A stretch of 64,000 bases of DNA from Dictyoglomus sp. (GCA_025060475.1 JANXBZ010000001.1:124001-188000); one strand, 5' to 3'. Shown: positions 37,286-46,267, counted from the stretch's first letter. The notes: generated by a model from the sequence alone, not told the origin. Made by a program: numbers and translations.

Positions 37286-38148
37286 GATTTTTTGTTTAAA
37301 TAAATTTTCGAAATTACCTTTGTTCCCTTACCCACAATAGATTCAATCCTAAGTTCATCAGAACAATTTTTAATATTGGGAAGTCCCATTCCAGCACCAA
37401 ATCCCATTTCTCTTATGTTGTCTGGAGCAGTAGAATACCCAGGTTGCATAGCTAATTCTATATCAGGTATACCAGGTCCCTCGTCTTCAGCAATAATCTC
37501 TATAACTTCCGGTGTTAGAAATACCTTGAGTACTCCTCTATATGCATGAATAACAATATTCATTTCCGCCTCATAGGTTATTATAGCAACTCTTCTAATT
37601 ATCGAAGGATCAACTCCCAGTTGTTGTAAGGCTTTTTTAACTGTACTTGATGCCATTCCTGCAGAAGAGAAATCTCCTCCTAACACAGGATATTCTAAAA
37701 TTAGAGGTTCTAATTCTGATTTCTTTTCTATTTTTACCTCCTTCTCTTCTACTGTTAAGAGCTTAAGAACTATATCCTTTGTACTAAGTATTCCTAAAAC
37801 TTCTCCTTCATCATTTACAACGGGAAATCTTCCAAAACGATACTGTCTAAAAAGTTTTAAAGCAGTATATAAATTATCCTCAGGATTTAAACATTTTGGT
37901 TCCTTAACCATATATTTTTCACAAGGTGTCTTCAAATCTCCAGCCACTAAAGCAGATATGACATTTTCTACAGTAACTAGACCTATAATCTTTCCAAAAT
38001 CATTAATCACTGGAACCCCATCAATTCTTTTTATTCTCATTATCTCTTGAATAGACTTCATATCATGATATGGGGTCACCCTTACAATATCTGTATTCAT
38101 AATTTCTTTCACCTTAACTCCCTCAAAAAATTCCTTTGGTATCTTCAA
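37282..38148 (-). CDS. CBS-pair plus GHKL (RsbW-like) ATPase domain protein
   Basis: 288 aa. Two CBS repeats (VKEIMNTDIVRVTPYHDMKS, then CEKYMVKEPKCLNPEDN) occupy residues 10-130 and probably bind adenine nucleotides. From about residue 165 a GHKL ATPase follows with N box YEAEMNIVIHAYRG, DEGPGIPDIELAMQPGYS and GAGMGLPNIKNC, resembling anti-sigma-factor serine kinases. It may phosphorylate a regulator in response to energy and redox state (inference). ATGA overlaps join it to the genes on both sides. Confidence 0.87.
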   Translation of the reverse strand: MKIPKEFFEGVKVKEIMNTDIVRVTPYHDMKSIQEIMRIKRIDGVPVINDFGKIIGLVTVENVISALVAGDLKTPCEKYMVKEPKCLNPEDNLYTALKLFRQYRFGRFPVVNDEGEVLGILSTKDIVLKLLTVEEKEVKIEKKSELEPLILEYPVLGGDFSSAGMASSTVKKALQQLGVDPSIIRRVAIITYEAEMNIVIHAYRGVLKVFLTPEVIEIIAEDEGPGIPDIELAMQPGYSTAPDNIREMGFGAGMGLPNIKNCSDELRIESIVGKGTKVISKIYLNKKS

Positions 38149-38507
38149 AGAATCCCCTCAACTTTCTTTCCCTTTAATCCTGCACAGTAAAGCCTTCCAC
38201 ATGCTTCATACATTGGATATTTTGTTCTTAAAAGAGGAATATTTAGTTTTTTAGCAAGCTCAACTGTCTCTTTGGGAGGCATTTTACCTCTTACAAATAC
38301 TATGGCAGATAAATCTAACATTTCTGCTGTTCTTATAACTTGAGGTGTTACAAGACCTGTTAAAAGAAGAGCCCCCCCTTCTCCTAAGAGTGCTAAGGCA
38401 TCACTCATTAAATCAGTAGCACCTGCAACTTTTATTTCTCTATTTAATTCATCCTCTCCCACAATTATTTCAGCAGAAAGAATATCCTTAACTTCACTAA
38501 GTTTCAT
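38145..38507 (-). CDS. DRTGG domain protein, first gene of the hydrogenase-linked operon
   Basis: 120 aa. MKLSEVKDILSAEIIVGED, GATDLMSDALALLGE, LLLTGLVTPQVIRTAEMLDL and IPLLRTKYPMYEACGRLY match the DRTGG domain. First gene of the 11-gene minus-strand cluster that runs to 30078. A TTGACA promoter lies upstream, and a weak GGAGTAG ribosome site precedes the ATG. Ligand unknown. Confidence 0.82.
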   Translation of the reverse strand: MKLSEVKDILSAEIIVGEDELNREIKVAGATDLMSDALALLGEGGALLLTGLVTPQVIRTAEMLDLSAIVFVRGKMPPKETVELAKKLNIPLLRTKYPMYEACGRLYCAGLKGKKVEGIL

Positions 38508-38530
38508 TTTTGACTACTCCAGTCGCCATA

Positions 38531-38560
38531 ATTTAATCATGGAAATATTATTATTGTCAA
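38531..38560 (-). promoter_or_regulatory. Candidate promoter of the hydrogenase-linked operon
   Basis: Minus strand TTGACA (38560-38555), 18-nt spacer, TTAAAT (38536-38531); the -10 box ends 23 bp before the first DRTGG gene. Confidence 0.45.
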
Positions 38561-38586
38561 TTAAATTTTTATTAAAAAATCTTAGT

Positions 38587-40464
38587 TTATATACTCATAG
38601 GTATTATAGAATTAAAATCTTCTACTGTCCCATCATATAAACAACATTCTATGATTTTTCTTCCAAGAGGATCTAATCTGTCATCTAGAAATTTTTTAAC
38701 TTCTTTTTTGAAAAAGTCTTTTAATATCTTTGCTCCAATTGTATATCCTTCCTCTTGAACTTCTGGCTGTAGATCCACTTGTAATAAACCTTTTAATATA
38801 TAGTTTCCTTCAAATTTTAGAGATTCAAGAGCATAACCTAATAAAGAACATTTTGCAGGAATAAGTTGTTGGGATTTTAATCTTGCAGAACCTCTTTTAG
38901 CAAGATATTCTCTAACAATCCATTCTGGCATAAAACCAACCTTATATGCACCTATATATTGATTAGGAATTAATATATAAAGAGTATCAGTGTAAGTAAT
39001 TATTTGTTCTAAAAGTAGATTCGCATGTTTTACCATTTCCCCAGTAGCAAAGGGCCAATAAGAGCCGACACCTTCACTAGATAGAGCCTCAGTATCGGTA
39101 ATACTCGGATTTGCATGACCCCTTGGACTTACTAATCTCCATAGCCATGCAAGAGCAGGGGGAAGAACATGGAATAAACCAATAATTCCATAAGTTGGCC
39201 TTTCCCTTAAACAAGGAGGTGTTCTTACTCCAAAACTTCTAACATCTACAGTCACTGGTTCATTAACAATATTAGGTATAAATTTGCGAGGTAGTATTAC
39301 CCTTGGATTAGGACAGGGTTTATTAGGCTCATCCATAATATGTTCCCATATTAAAGCAGTTGCTCCAGGGTAAGCCTCAATATTTAAAAAAACCAGAGGC
39401 TCTGGAGGATGTGTACATATTCCTTCAAGTCTTGGATCTGTGCCATATTTGGGAATATTATCCAAACGAACAAACCATCCTTTTTCTGCATCCTTCACTA
39501 CCATTTTCTTTTTATTACTTTGGATCTTTGGATGAACTAAAGCAATATCGTCTGTAACTGGACATATCTCACAGGATTCTTTTATTTCTAAATAAATTCT
39601 TTCCTTCGTCTTAATATTTTCAGCTAATAGGACTCTATTATCTTTTTCACGATGCATCTGCTGAATCATTTCACTTTTTCCCCCACCAGAAGCTCCTTCA
39701 TGAACAATAACAAGTTCATTATCATAGGGAGTAATAATTTTTACTGTAGAAGCATGAATACTTATCCATCCTTCTGATTCTCCAATATTGAGAAGAACTC
39801 CATATACTCCTTTTTTAGCACTAGGACCGGGATAAAGATTATAGGAAAAAATCTCATGTAAATCTTTTCTTCTGTTATGAATTACTACTTGTTTCCCTGC
39901 AAAATAAGTGTGCCTGAAAGGAGGTGCAACGTATACTATTGCTCGAGGCTTAAAGTTCGCCTTTAATTTAGAGAAGGGGATAAAACCCTGAATATCTGCT
40001 AAAGCTAAGGCAAAAAAGGCAGTATTTTTAGGAGCTATAAGTAAAGCAGGATATCCTAATTCTTCTCCTCCTGCCATAAAGGGCATTAAAATAAGTTCTT
40101 GGGTTTTTAACCATTCGAGGGTTTTTTTCCTTAAGTTTTCAAAATCTTCACCATATAAATTTTTAAAACGAGGTTTATCTGTAGCTTTTTCATCTCCAAT
40201 TACCATACTATCGGGATCCCTTCTTCGCATATAAACATCAGGATAATTTACTACAATTCCATTTTTACATTTGGTTATTATGGCTTCTGTAACTTCCTTT
40301 CCTTCTTCAATTTTAAACTTTACTTCAAATAGAAAATTATTCTTTCCTCCTAAAGCCATTTCTAAAAATTCTTCTCTCTTTTCTAGTAGAATTACTTTTC
40401 TACAAGTTGAAATAATTTCTTCAATTTCATAATCAAGAACAAATTTTTCAGTTAAAAGCATCAT
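38587..40464 (-). CDS. DUF4914 protein, PEP-carboxykinase-like P-loop protein
   Basis: A 625-aa protein that I assign to DUF4914. It has a phosphate-binding loop VHEGASGGGKSEMIQQMHRE near residue 255, reminiscent of the PEP carboxykinase kinase-1 loop, followed by CEICPVTDDIALVHPKIQ and an extended region with VDVRSFGVRTPPCLRERP. Members are described as PEPCK-related with no known reaction. It is monocistronic: AGGAGG lies upstream, and its 3' end is 79 bp from the hydrogenase-linked operon. Not recognised as a true PEPCK. Confidence 0.75.
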   Translation of the reverse strand: MMLLTEKFVLDYEIEEIISTCRKVILLEKREEFLEMALGGKNNFLFEVKFKIEEGKEVTEAIITKCKNGIVVNYPDVYMRRRDPDSMVIGDEKATDKPRFKNLYGEDFENLRKKTLEWLKTQELILMPFMAGGEELGYPALLIAPKNTAFFALALADIQGFIPFSKLKANFKPRAIVYVAPPFRHTYFAGKQVVIHNRRKDLHEIFSYNLYPGPSAKKGVYGVLLNIGESEGWISIHASTVKIITPYDNELVIVHEGASGGGKSEMIQQMHREKDNRVLLAENIKTKERIYLEIKESCEICPVTDDIALVHPKIQSNKKKMVVKDAEKGWFVRLDNIPKYGTDPRLEGICTHPPEPLVFLNIEAYPGATALIWEHIMDEPNKPCPNPRVILPRKFIPNIVNEPVTVDVRSFGVRTPPCLRERPTYGIIGLFHVLPPALAWLWRLVSPRGHANPSITDTEALSSEGVGSYWPFATGEMVKHANLLLEQIITYTDTLYILIPNQYIGAYKVGFMPEWIVREYLAKRGSARLKSQQLIPAKCSLLGYALESLKFEGNYILKGLLQVDLQPEVQEEGYTIGAKILKDFFKKEVKKFLDDRLDPLGRKIIECCLYDGTVEDFNSIIPMSI

Positions 40465-40565
40465 TCTATAGACCTCCTATTGGAAAATTTTAGAGAAAGT
40501 TTTTTTCTTCGTCTTTGAAGATTTTTCGTCTTATATTAACAAAATCAAAAAGCAAATTCAATAGA

Positions 40566-41723
40566 TCAAAAATAATCCCAAGAAAAGGTTGGAAAAATTG
40601 GGAAGATCTTATCAAATTTTTCTACATCTTTATAATTTTTTATCTCTAAAAGTCCCAATTGAAAGGCTATTTTAGGAGATAAAATACCCGATGAAATCTG
40701 GGATAAGGTATTGATACTTAAAGATATATTCCAATCTTTTCCTTTTTCTATCTTTACTTTACCATCCTTCACTTCTATCTCCCATACTCCATTATTCCAT
40801 ACTCCATATAAATCCTTCACTTCTATCTTTAAAATTTCATAGAGATTTTCTGGAAAAGAAAAACTTTCCAATGCTTTTTCCAAATCTACAATCCTTATCA
40901 TAAATGTAGGTTCTATAGTACATTCTCCCCTTGGATTCGGCAAAATAAAGGGAGTAAAATCCTCCATAGGAGTAACCCATTGAACTTCATCAATATTCGT
41001 AGACTGACGAGAAAATAAACCTAAAAATCCTTTATAAGCAGAAATATTCAAGCATATCATTTCTTTAACTACTATTCTTCTTATTGGAACTGTTTCAATA
41101 TTATATAAAAGGTATCCTTGGGGTTCACCATCTTCCCATATATAAAGATAAGTGAGATCCCTTCCTCTGAAAATTAGATTTCCCCATCTTTCTTCAGTCC
41201 TTTTTAAAGGGCCTGTGAAATTTATAGCAAATCTCTCATAAATTCTTCTTATTATTTTCCAATCTTCTAATGGAATTCTTCTTACCTTTTCTATTTCATC
41301 AAATTTAGGAAAAGTAGAAGTTCTTCTAATATACTTCTTCTGAAACCCTCCTAATTCCCATCCAAAAGTTCTATAAAATTCAAAAGAGAAAGGATATAAC
41401 ATAGAAAAGATTAATCCCTTTTCCTTTGATATTCTTAAGGCCTCGGATAAGAGATGATGAATATATTTTTTCCCTCTATATTCTGGGAAAGTAGCCACAC
41501 CTCCAATCCCTGAAAGAGGAAGTACATTTCCTCTAATGTAAAAATCAAAGGGAATAATACTTAAAGCAGAAACTAATTTATTTTTCTCAAATAAACCTAT
41601 ACAATTTTGAATACTTTTTTCATCTATCCAAGAACTTACCTGATTTATAGGTAAAACAAAAGCTTGACTCCAAAGTTCAGAAAGTTCATCTATATCCTCA
41701 GAGGACAATTTTCTAATTTCCAT
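40566..41723 (-). CDS. Eis-like GNAT acetyltransferase
   Basis: 385 aa with the three-part plan of the Eis family: an N-terminal GNAT domain (residues 1-140, acetyl-CoA loop GGVATFPEYRGKKYIHHLL), a second diverged GNAT domain, and a C-terminal SCP2-like domain ending with the residues FPTFSWDYF, whose terminal aromatic and carboxylate can act in catalysis in this family. Eis enzymes acetylate amines, including aminoglycosides; the natural substrate here is unknown. The ATG overlaps the GH18 stop by 1 nt (TAATG), so the two are co-transcribed. Confidence 0.85.
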   Translation of the reverse strand: MEIRKLSSEDIDELSELWSQAFVLPINQVSSWIDEKSIQNCIGLFEKNKLVSALSIIPFDFYIRGNVLPLSGIGGVATFPEYRGKKYIHHLLSEALRISKEKGLIFSMLYPFSFEFYRTFGWELGGFQKKYIRRTSTFPKFDEIEKVRRIPLEDWKIIRRIYERFAINFTGPLKRTEERWGNLIFRGRDLTYLYIWEDGEPQGYLLYNIETVPIRRIVVKEMICLNISAYKGFLGLFSRQSTNIDEVQWVTPMEDFTPFILPNPRGECTIEPTFMIRIVDLEKALESFSFPENLYEILKIEVKDLYGVWNNGVWEIEVKDGKVKIEKGKDWNISLSINTLSQISSGILSPKIAFQLGLLEIKNYKDVEKFDKIFPIFPTFSWDYF

Positions 41724-42850
41724 TATCCACCTCTCATCTTTTCAAATATAATTGAAGTCAAGGTATACCCCTTTAGAGGGTAGTCTCCTGTAAATTCCCA
41801 GAACATTATTCCTCCCAGTCCTTTCCTGATTACATAATCACATTTTTCCTTTATAGATTCTTCATCATCATAGCTGTACATTATTTTCTTTTCAGGATTC
41901 CATATCCAAGGAACTTTTGAATACTCATCTCTAAATTTAATGAATCCTTTATCATTCTCTAATACTCCCTTTATGAAAAAGAAAGGATTTCCTCCAGAAG
42001 GTTTATCCTCATCATCAAAAATCCCACAAGGAAGGCCAGAAACCTTAGCGAACAAACCGTTTATCCCCTCATCTTCCGTAATCCATCCTCTTCCATAAAA
42101 AGGTATTCCTAAATTAATCTTTTCTTTTGGGACTCCTAATTCTAAATATTTATTTACTGCATAATCACAATTTAATTTTTCTCTACTTACAGGATCAGGA
42201 TCCATAGGATTTCCATAAAGAGGAGCAAGATGATTTGTAATTTTATCCCATGAGCCATGAAAATCATAGGTCATCAAGTTTATATAGTCTAAGTAAAAGT
42301 GATATTTATTAGGTTCAGTATTTTCAATCTCTCGAAAACCTGCAGGAGCAGCAATACTTAAGATGTAATCTCTATTATCTTCTATTCCTGCCTTATTAAG
42401 ATACAATCTTAGGGTTTTTAACAACAGTGTAAAATTTTCCTTGTCTTCTGGACGATATTTGTTAGTTGGAAGTCCTCCTTCTACTGGAAATTCCCAATCT
42501 ATGTCAATCCCATCAAAATTATATTCTCGAATAAAATCAATACAACTCTTTGCAAAAATTTCTCTATTTTCCGATGAAAAAGCAACATCTGAAAATTCTC
42601 CTGATAGAGTCCATCCTCCTACAGATATTAATACTTTTACGGAGAACTTCTCTTTATAAATTTTCAAGCTCTTTATATTTTCCCAAAATATTTCCTTATC
42701 TACTACTGATATTTCTCCATTTTCAACTTTTGCAAAGGCATAATTTAAGTGAGTTATTAAATGCCACGGAATATCTTCTATAAGATAACTTAGATATTTA
42801 TTTTTTACAGCCCACTCAGGATAATATCCAACGATTCTCTTGTTCTTCAT
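41723..42850 (-). CDS. Glycoside hydrolase family 18 protein
   Basis: 375 aa. GH18 hallmarks: IVGYYPEWAVK at the start, VKVLISVGGWT near residue 75, and FDGIDIDWEFPVEGG, whose Glu is the catalytic acid of the DxxDxDxE motif; YDFHGSWD and GLGGIMFWEFTGD complete the barrel. It probably hydrolyses chitin-like or other N-acetylglucosamine-containing chains. There is no signal peptide or binding module, so it may act inside the cell on imported oligosaccharides or turned-over glycans (inference). AAGGAGG precedes the ATG. Confidence 0.92.
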   Translation of the reverse strand: MKNKRIVGYYPEWAVKNKYLSYLIEDIPWHLITHLNYAFAKVENGEISVVDKEIFWENIKSLKIYKEKFSVKVLISVGGWTLSGEFSDVAFSSENREIFAKSCIDFIREYNFDGIDIDWEFPVEGGLPTNKYRPEDKENFTLLLKTLRLYLNKAGIEDNRDYILSIAAPAGFREIENTEPNKYHFYLDYINLMTYDFHGSWDKITNHLAPLYGNPMDPDPVSREKLNCDYAVNKYLELGVPKEKINLGIPFYGRGWITEDEGINGLFAKVSGLPCGIFDDEDKPSGGNPFFFIKGVLENDKGFIKFRDEYSKVPWIWNPEKKIMYSYDDEESIKEKCDYVIRKGLGGIMFWEFTGDYPLKGYTLTSIIFEKMRGG

Positions 42851-42876
42851 TTTAGCCTCCTTAAAATTATAAAATT

Positions 42877-42889
42877 ATTATAGTATAAT
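42877..42889. promoter_or_regulatory. Symmetrical -10 element for divergent GH18 and hydrolase genes
   Basis: A 13-bp near-perfect palindrome centred on 42883 contains TATAAT on the plus strand (42884-42889) and TATAAT on the minus strand (42882-42877). Plus -35: TTAAAA at 42861-42866 with a 17-nt spacer. The minus -35 is poor (TTTTTA). Confidence 0.45.
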
Positions 42890-42921
42890 CTATATCTATT
42901 AAAAAAGGAGAATTAAAATTT

Positions 42922-43686
42922 ATGATATACTCTTTTAAAAAAGGAAAACCTGAAAGAGGATGGATTCTCTTAGTCCATGGCTTAGGAGAACATATTGGAA
43001 GATATGAAGAATTTATCAATACACTTTTAAATAAGAATTTCGGAGTTATAGGTTTTGACTTACCTGGTCATGGAAAAAGTGGCGGAAAAAGAGGAGACAC
43101 ATCTATTGAGGAAGTAATAGAAATTATTAATAATTTAACAGAAAACATAGAAAATTTTATTATTTTTGGACATAGTCTTGGAGGACTTATAGCTATCAGA
43201 TATGCTCAAGAATATCCTGAAAAAATTAAAGCTATTATTGTCTCCGCTCCAGCTTTATATTTAAAAACAGATTATATAACAAAAGTTTTTGCTCATATTT
43301 TTGTTAAAATTTTTCCTTCGTTAACTATAGATAATAGATTAAATTTAAATTACCTTTCAAAAAACAAAATAGCTATAGAAAAATATAGAAATGACCCCTT
43401 AGTACATAGGAAGATTTCTTTGAGATTGGGAATTAGCATGATTAAAAATATAGACATAGCTCAAAAAAAAGCAGAGTTAATTTCTGTTCCTATTCTTTTT
43501 CTTATTCCATCAGAAGATAAAATTGTACCTCCTATAGGCTCGAAAGAACTTTTTAACAATATAAAAATATCAGACAAATATTATATAGAATTTCCGGGTG
43601 GATACCACGAATTATTTGAAGATGAGGAGCATTCTAAGAAATTTTACGAAGAAATTTATAACTTTTTAATTTCAAGATCAATATAG
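42922..43686 (+). CDS. Alpha/beta hydrolase, monoacylglycerol lipase-like
   Basis: 254 aa. Serine hydrolase fold with LLVHGLGEHIGRYEEFINTL (oxyanion region), FDLPGHGKSGGKRG, the nucleophile elbow FGHSLGGLIAIRYAQ, an Asp in PSEDKIVPP and a His in GGYHELFEDEE, completing the triad. The pattern is that of the Hydrolase_4 (monoacylglycerol lipase or lysophospholipase) group. No signal peptide is present, so it is cytoplasmic. GGAG precedes the ATG. The 3' end overlaps the convergent DUF89 gene by 31 bp. Confidence 0.88.
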   Translation: MIYSFKKGKPERGWILLVHGLGEHIGRYEEFINTLLNKNFGVIGFDLPGHGKSGGKRGDTSIEEVIEIINNLTENIENFIIFGHSLGGLIAIRYAQEYPEKIKAIIVSAPALYLKTDYITKVFAHIFVKIFPSLTIDNRLNLNYLSKNKIAIEKYRNDPLVHRKISLRLGISMIKNIDIAQKKAELISVPILFLIPSEDKIVPPIGSKELFNNIKISDKYYIEFPGGYHELFEDEEHSKKFYEEIYNFLISRSI

Positions 43687-44552
43687 TTTTTTTTCTTGAG
43701 AGCAGGACCATAAGCTAAAATTAAATCTCCATATTTAACCCCAAAACTCTTTGCAATAATTTCGCATTTTGCTTTCAAAAGAAAAAATATATTTAAGTCT
43801 CTATCATTTAAATTCTCATAATTCCCTTGTCCCTTTGCAATAATAAGATCTGCATTATTAAAAATTTCTTTGAACTCGGAAGATCCCAATTCAGGAATTT
43901 TACCAACGATTTGAGTCCCTGATTCTATAACTTTACAAACTTCATTTAGTTTTACTTCTAAAGCATCTTCCATTAAAGCATCATTAATTATGGGATAAGT
44001 ATTTACAACTCCAAAAATTTTCTTATCTTTTAATTCTTCGATAAATATTTTATCAAATACAATCTCGCCTGCGTTGTCCAGGAGATATACTATATTTTCT
44101 GCTCTTTTTATTTCTTCTTTAAAATGTTCAAAATGATCCAGTGCTAAGGGAATATCTAAAACCTCTTTAATATAATCTTTTAAATTTAATTTTGATATAT
44201 CTAATATTCCAAGATCAATAATGTTTCCTGAAATTGCAATCTTGATAGCAGTATATAATGGATCCTTAGAATTTTTTACGATTTCCTTTAATACTGGATA
44301 TAAATTTAAAGCTATTTTATTATATTTTCTTTTTTCTTCATAATAAGGATCAGGATTTCCTAAGATTTCATATGCTCTTTTCAAAACAAGATAGGTGTTA
44401 TATGCAGGACTATTTTCATAAGATAATTCAGGTAAGATTTTCGAAGATTCTTTTACAACAAAAATCTTCTTCTCTTCATCATCCAAGATTCTCTTTGCTG
44501 CTGATATCACCTGATTCAAAAAACAGGGAAAACACTCTACTCTCGTTTTCAT
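43656..44552 (-). CDS. DUF89 (ARMT1-like) damage-control phosphatase
   Basis: 298 aa. Matches the AF1104-like branch of DUF89: MKTRVECFPCFLNQVIS at the start with the CxxC motif, YLLDNAGEIVFDKIFIEEL, VIAKGQGNYENLND. DUF89 enzymes are metal-dependent phosphatases thought to remove damaged sugar phosphates or nucleotide metabolites. The DNAGE and GQGNYE residues are the metal and phosphate sites of the family. There is no Shine-Dalgarno sequence; a TTGACA-18-TATAAA promoter ends 10 nt before the ATG. Confidence 0.88.
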   Translation of the reverse strand: MKTRVECFPCFLNQVISAAKRILDDEEKKIFVVKESSKILPELSYENSPAYNTYLVLKRAYEILGNPDPYYEEKRKYNKIALNLYPVLKEIVKNSKDPLYTAIKIAISGNIIDLGILDISKLNLKDYIKEVLDIPLALDHFEHFKEEIKRAENIVYLLDNAGEIVFDKIFIEELKDKKIFGVVNTYPIINDALMEDALEVKLNEVCKVIESGTQIVGKIPELGSSEFKEIFNNADLIIAKGQGNYENLNDRDLNIFFLLKAKCEIIAKSFGVKYGDLILAYGPALKKKNYIDLEIKKL

Positions 44553-44562
44553 ATTGCTAAAT

Positions 44563-44592
44563 TTTATAACAAAATCTTTCTAGGTATGTCAA
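44563..44592 (-). promoter_or_regulatory. Promoter of the DUF89 gene, leaderless arrangement
   Basis: Minus strand TTGACA (44592-44587), 18-nt spacer, TATAAA (44568-44563). Only 10 nt separate the -10 box from the ATG, leaving a leader of a few nucleotides and no ribosome site. Confidence 0.6.
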
Positions 44593-44643
44593 TAGTTGAG
44601 ATTTTAGTCTATAATTAACTAAAAAGTGAGGTTAAGATGTACT

Positions 44644-45669
44644 ATGAAGTATATTGATCTAAGAAGTGACACAGTTACAAAACCCACTGAGGAAATGAGA
44701 AAGGCTATGTATGAAGCAGAAGTTGGAGATGATGGTTATGGTGAGGATCCTACTGTAAATCTTTTGGAACAAAAATCAGCGGAAATTTTAGGGAAAGAGG
44801 CAGGACTTTTTTTGGTTTCTGGTACTATGGGAAACCAAACTGCCCTTCTTTCCTGGACATCTCCAGGAGAAGAAGTAATTTTAGAGGCAGAATCTCATAT
44901 ATTCTATTATGAGGTAGGAGGAATTTCTGCAAACAGTGGTGTTCAACCTCATATTATTTATGGGGAAGAGGGAATAATGGATATAGATAAAATTGAAAGA
45001 GCAATTAGACCTAAAGGAAGAGTTTTTCCTAAAACATCATTGATTATTTTAGAAAACACACATAATAGAGCAGGAGGAAAAGTCCTTCCTTTAGATTATA
45101 TGAAGGAAGTTTATAATCTAAGTAGAAAGTATGGAATTCCTATTCATCTTGATGGAGCAAGGATATTTAATGCTGCTATTTATTTAAAAACTCCTGCAAA
45201 AGAAATAGCAAGATATGCAGATTCTGTAATGTTTTGCTTATCTAAGGGACTTTCATGTCCTATGGGTTCAGTTCTTGTAGGTCCAAAGGATTTCATTGAG
45301 AAAGCAAGAAAAAATAGACAGAGATTAGGTGGTGGATTAAGACAAGCTGGAGTAGTAGCAATTTGCGGACTTATTGCCTTAGAAAAGATGATTGATAGAC
45401 TTGAAGAAGATCATATTAAGGCTAAAAAACTATATAGTTTTATAAAGGAAATTCCTATCTTTGATTTGAAAGAGCCTGAAACAAATATTCTAAAAGTAAG
45501 AATAAAAGAAAATTACAAATCCTTTGATCTTCTTGAAAAATTTAGGAAATATGGTCTTCTTGCAACAAGTTTTGATGAAAAAACCTTAAGATTTGTAACT
45601 CATAAAGACGTATCTTTTGAAGATATAGATAAGGCTTGTGAAATTATAGCAAAAATCACAAATGAATAA
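44644..45669 (+). CDS. Low-specificity L-threonine aldolase
   Basis: A 341-aa PLP enzyme of the beta-eliminating lyase family that splits threonine or allo-threonine to glycine and acetaldehyde. Seen: IDLRSDTVTKPTEEMRKAM at the start, GEDPTVNLLE, FLVSGTMGNQTALLS, HLDGARIFNA, the PLP Lys in FCLSKGLSCPMGSVLVG, and RLGGGLRQAGV. Start chosen at the ATG at 44644, 12 nt after GTGAGG and fitting the family N-terminus. An 8-bp overlap links it to the following Cys-rich gene. Confidence 0.93.
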   Translation: MKYIDLRSDTVTKPTEEMRKAMYEAEVGDDGYGEDPTVNLLEQKSAEILGKEAGLFLVSGTMGNQTALLSWTSPGEEVILEAESHIFYYEVGGISANSGVQPHIIYGEEGIMDIDKIERAIRPKGRVFPKTSLIILENTHNRAGGKVLPLDYMKEVYNLSRKYGIPIHLDGARIFNAAIYLKTPAKEIARYADSVMFCLSKGLSCPMGSVLVGPKDFIEKARKNRQRLGGGLRQAGVVAICGLIALEKMIDRLEEDHIKAKKLYSFIKEIPIFDLKEPETNILKVRIKENYKSFDLLEKFRKYGLLATSFDEKTLRFVTHKDVSFEDIDKACEIIAKITNE

Positions 45670-46267
45670 TAAAAGACAAGGGAAAAATTTTACTCACATT
45701 GCTTGGGAGGAAGCTTTCCTTTGGGAGGGTTGTCCCTTATGTTTTCTTATTAATAAAAGCCTTTGGAAGATAGAAGATAATTTTTTATACGAATTAGTTA
45801 ATGATCCTCAGATCAGAGAAAAAATTAGAAAAGGAAATGGCTTCTGTACAGAACATACTGTTCAATTATTAAATTTTAAAGATAGTCTTGGTATATCTAT
45901 AATTTTAGACGATCTTATTAGAAATGTAATTATTCCCTCCCTTTCCAAAAAAACTTTACCTGAAAAGTTAAATTGTTTTATTTGTGAGAAAGAAGAAGAG
46001 ATATTAAATATTTATCTATCAGTATTACCAGAACTTCTAACAAACGAAAAAAGTTTCAACCTATGGAAGGAATTTGCATATAGCTTTTGTCTTCCTCATT
46101 TAGAAATTATTAGAAAAAAACTACCAGATAATATAGTCAAGATTATAGAATCCCAAGATAAAAAGAAAAAATATCCTGAATATCTATATGGAAGCCCTTT
46201 ATGGGACAGAGATTATTCAATGCTATTTTTGAAAAAAATTAGAATGAGAGAAAAGAATGAGTTTTGA
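45662..46267 (+). CDS. Cys-rich DUF6062-like protein
   Basis: 201 aa. Paired Cys/His motifs (CPLCFLI near residue 25, GFCTEHTVQLL near residue 60, CFICEKEEE near residue 107, FCLPHLEII near residue 140) look like two zinc-binding treble-clef-type repeats. I associate this layout with DUF6062, with moderate certainty. No enzymatic motif. It overlaps the threonine aldolase and the next gene (11 bp), so the three are translationally coupled. Confidence 0.65.
   Translation: MNNKRQGKNFTHIAWEEAFLWEGCPLCFLINKSLWKIEDNFLYELVNDPQIREKIRKGNGFCTEHTVQLLNFKDSLGISIILDDLIRNVIIPSLSKKTLPEKLNCFICEKEEEILNIYLSVLPELLTNEKSFNLWKEFAYSFCLPHLEIIRKKLPDNIVKIIESQDKKKKYPEYLYGSPLWDRDYSMLFLKKIRMREKNEF

Noticed and set aside
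40500-40535. Short imperfect palindrome (CTTC...GAAG) upstream of the DUF4914 gene as a regulatory site.
   Set aside because: Only four paired bases per arm; too weak to list.
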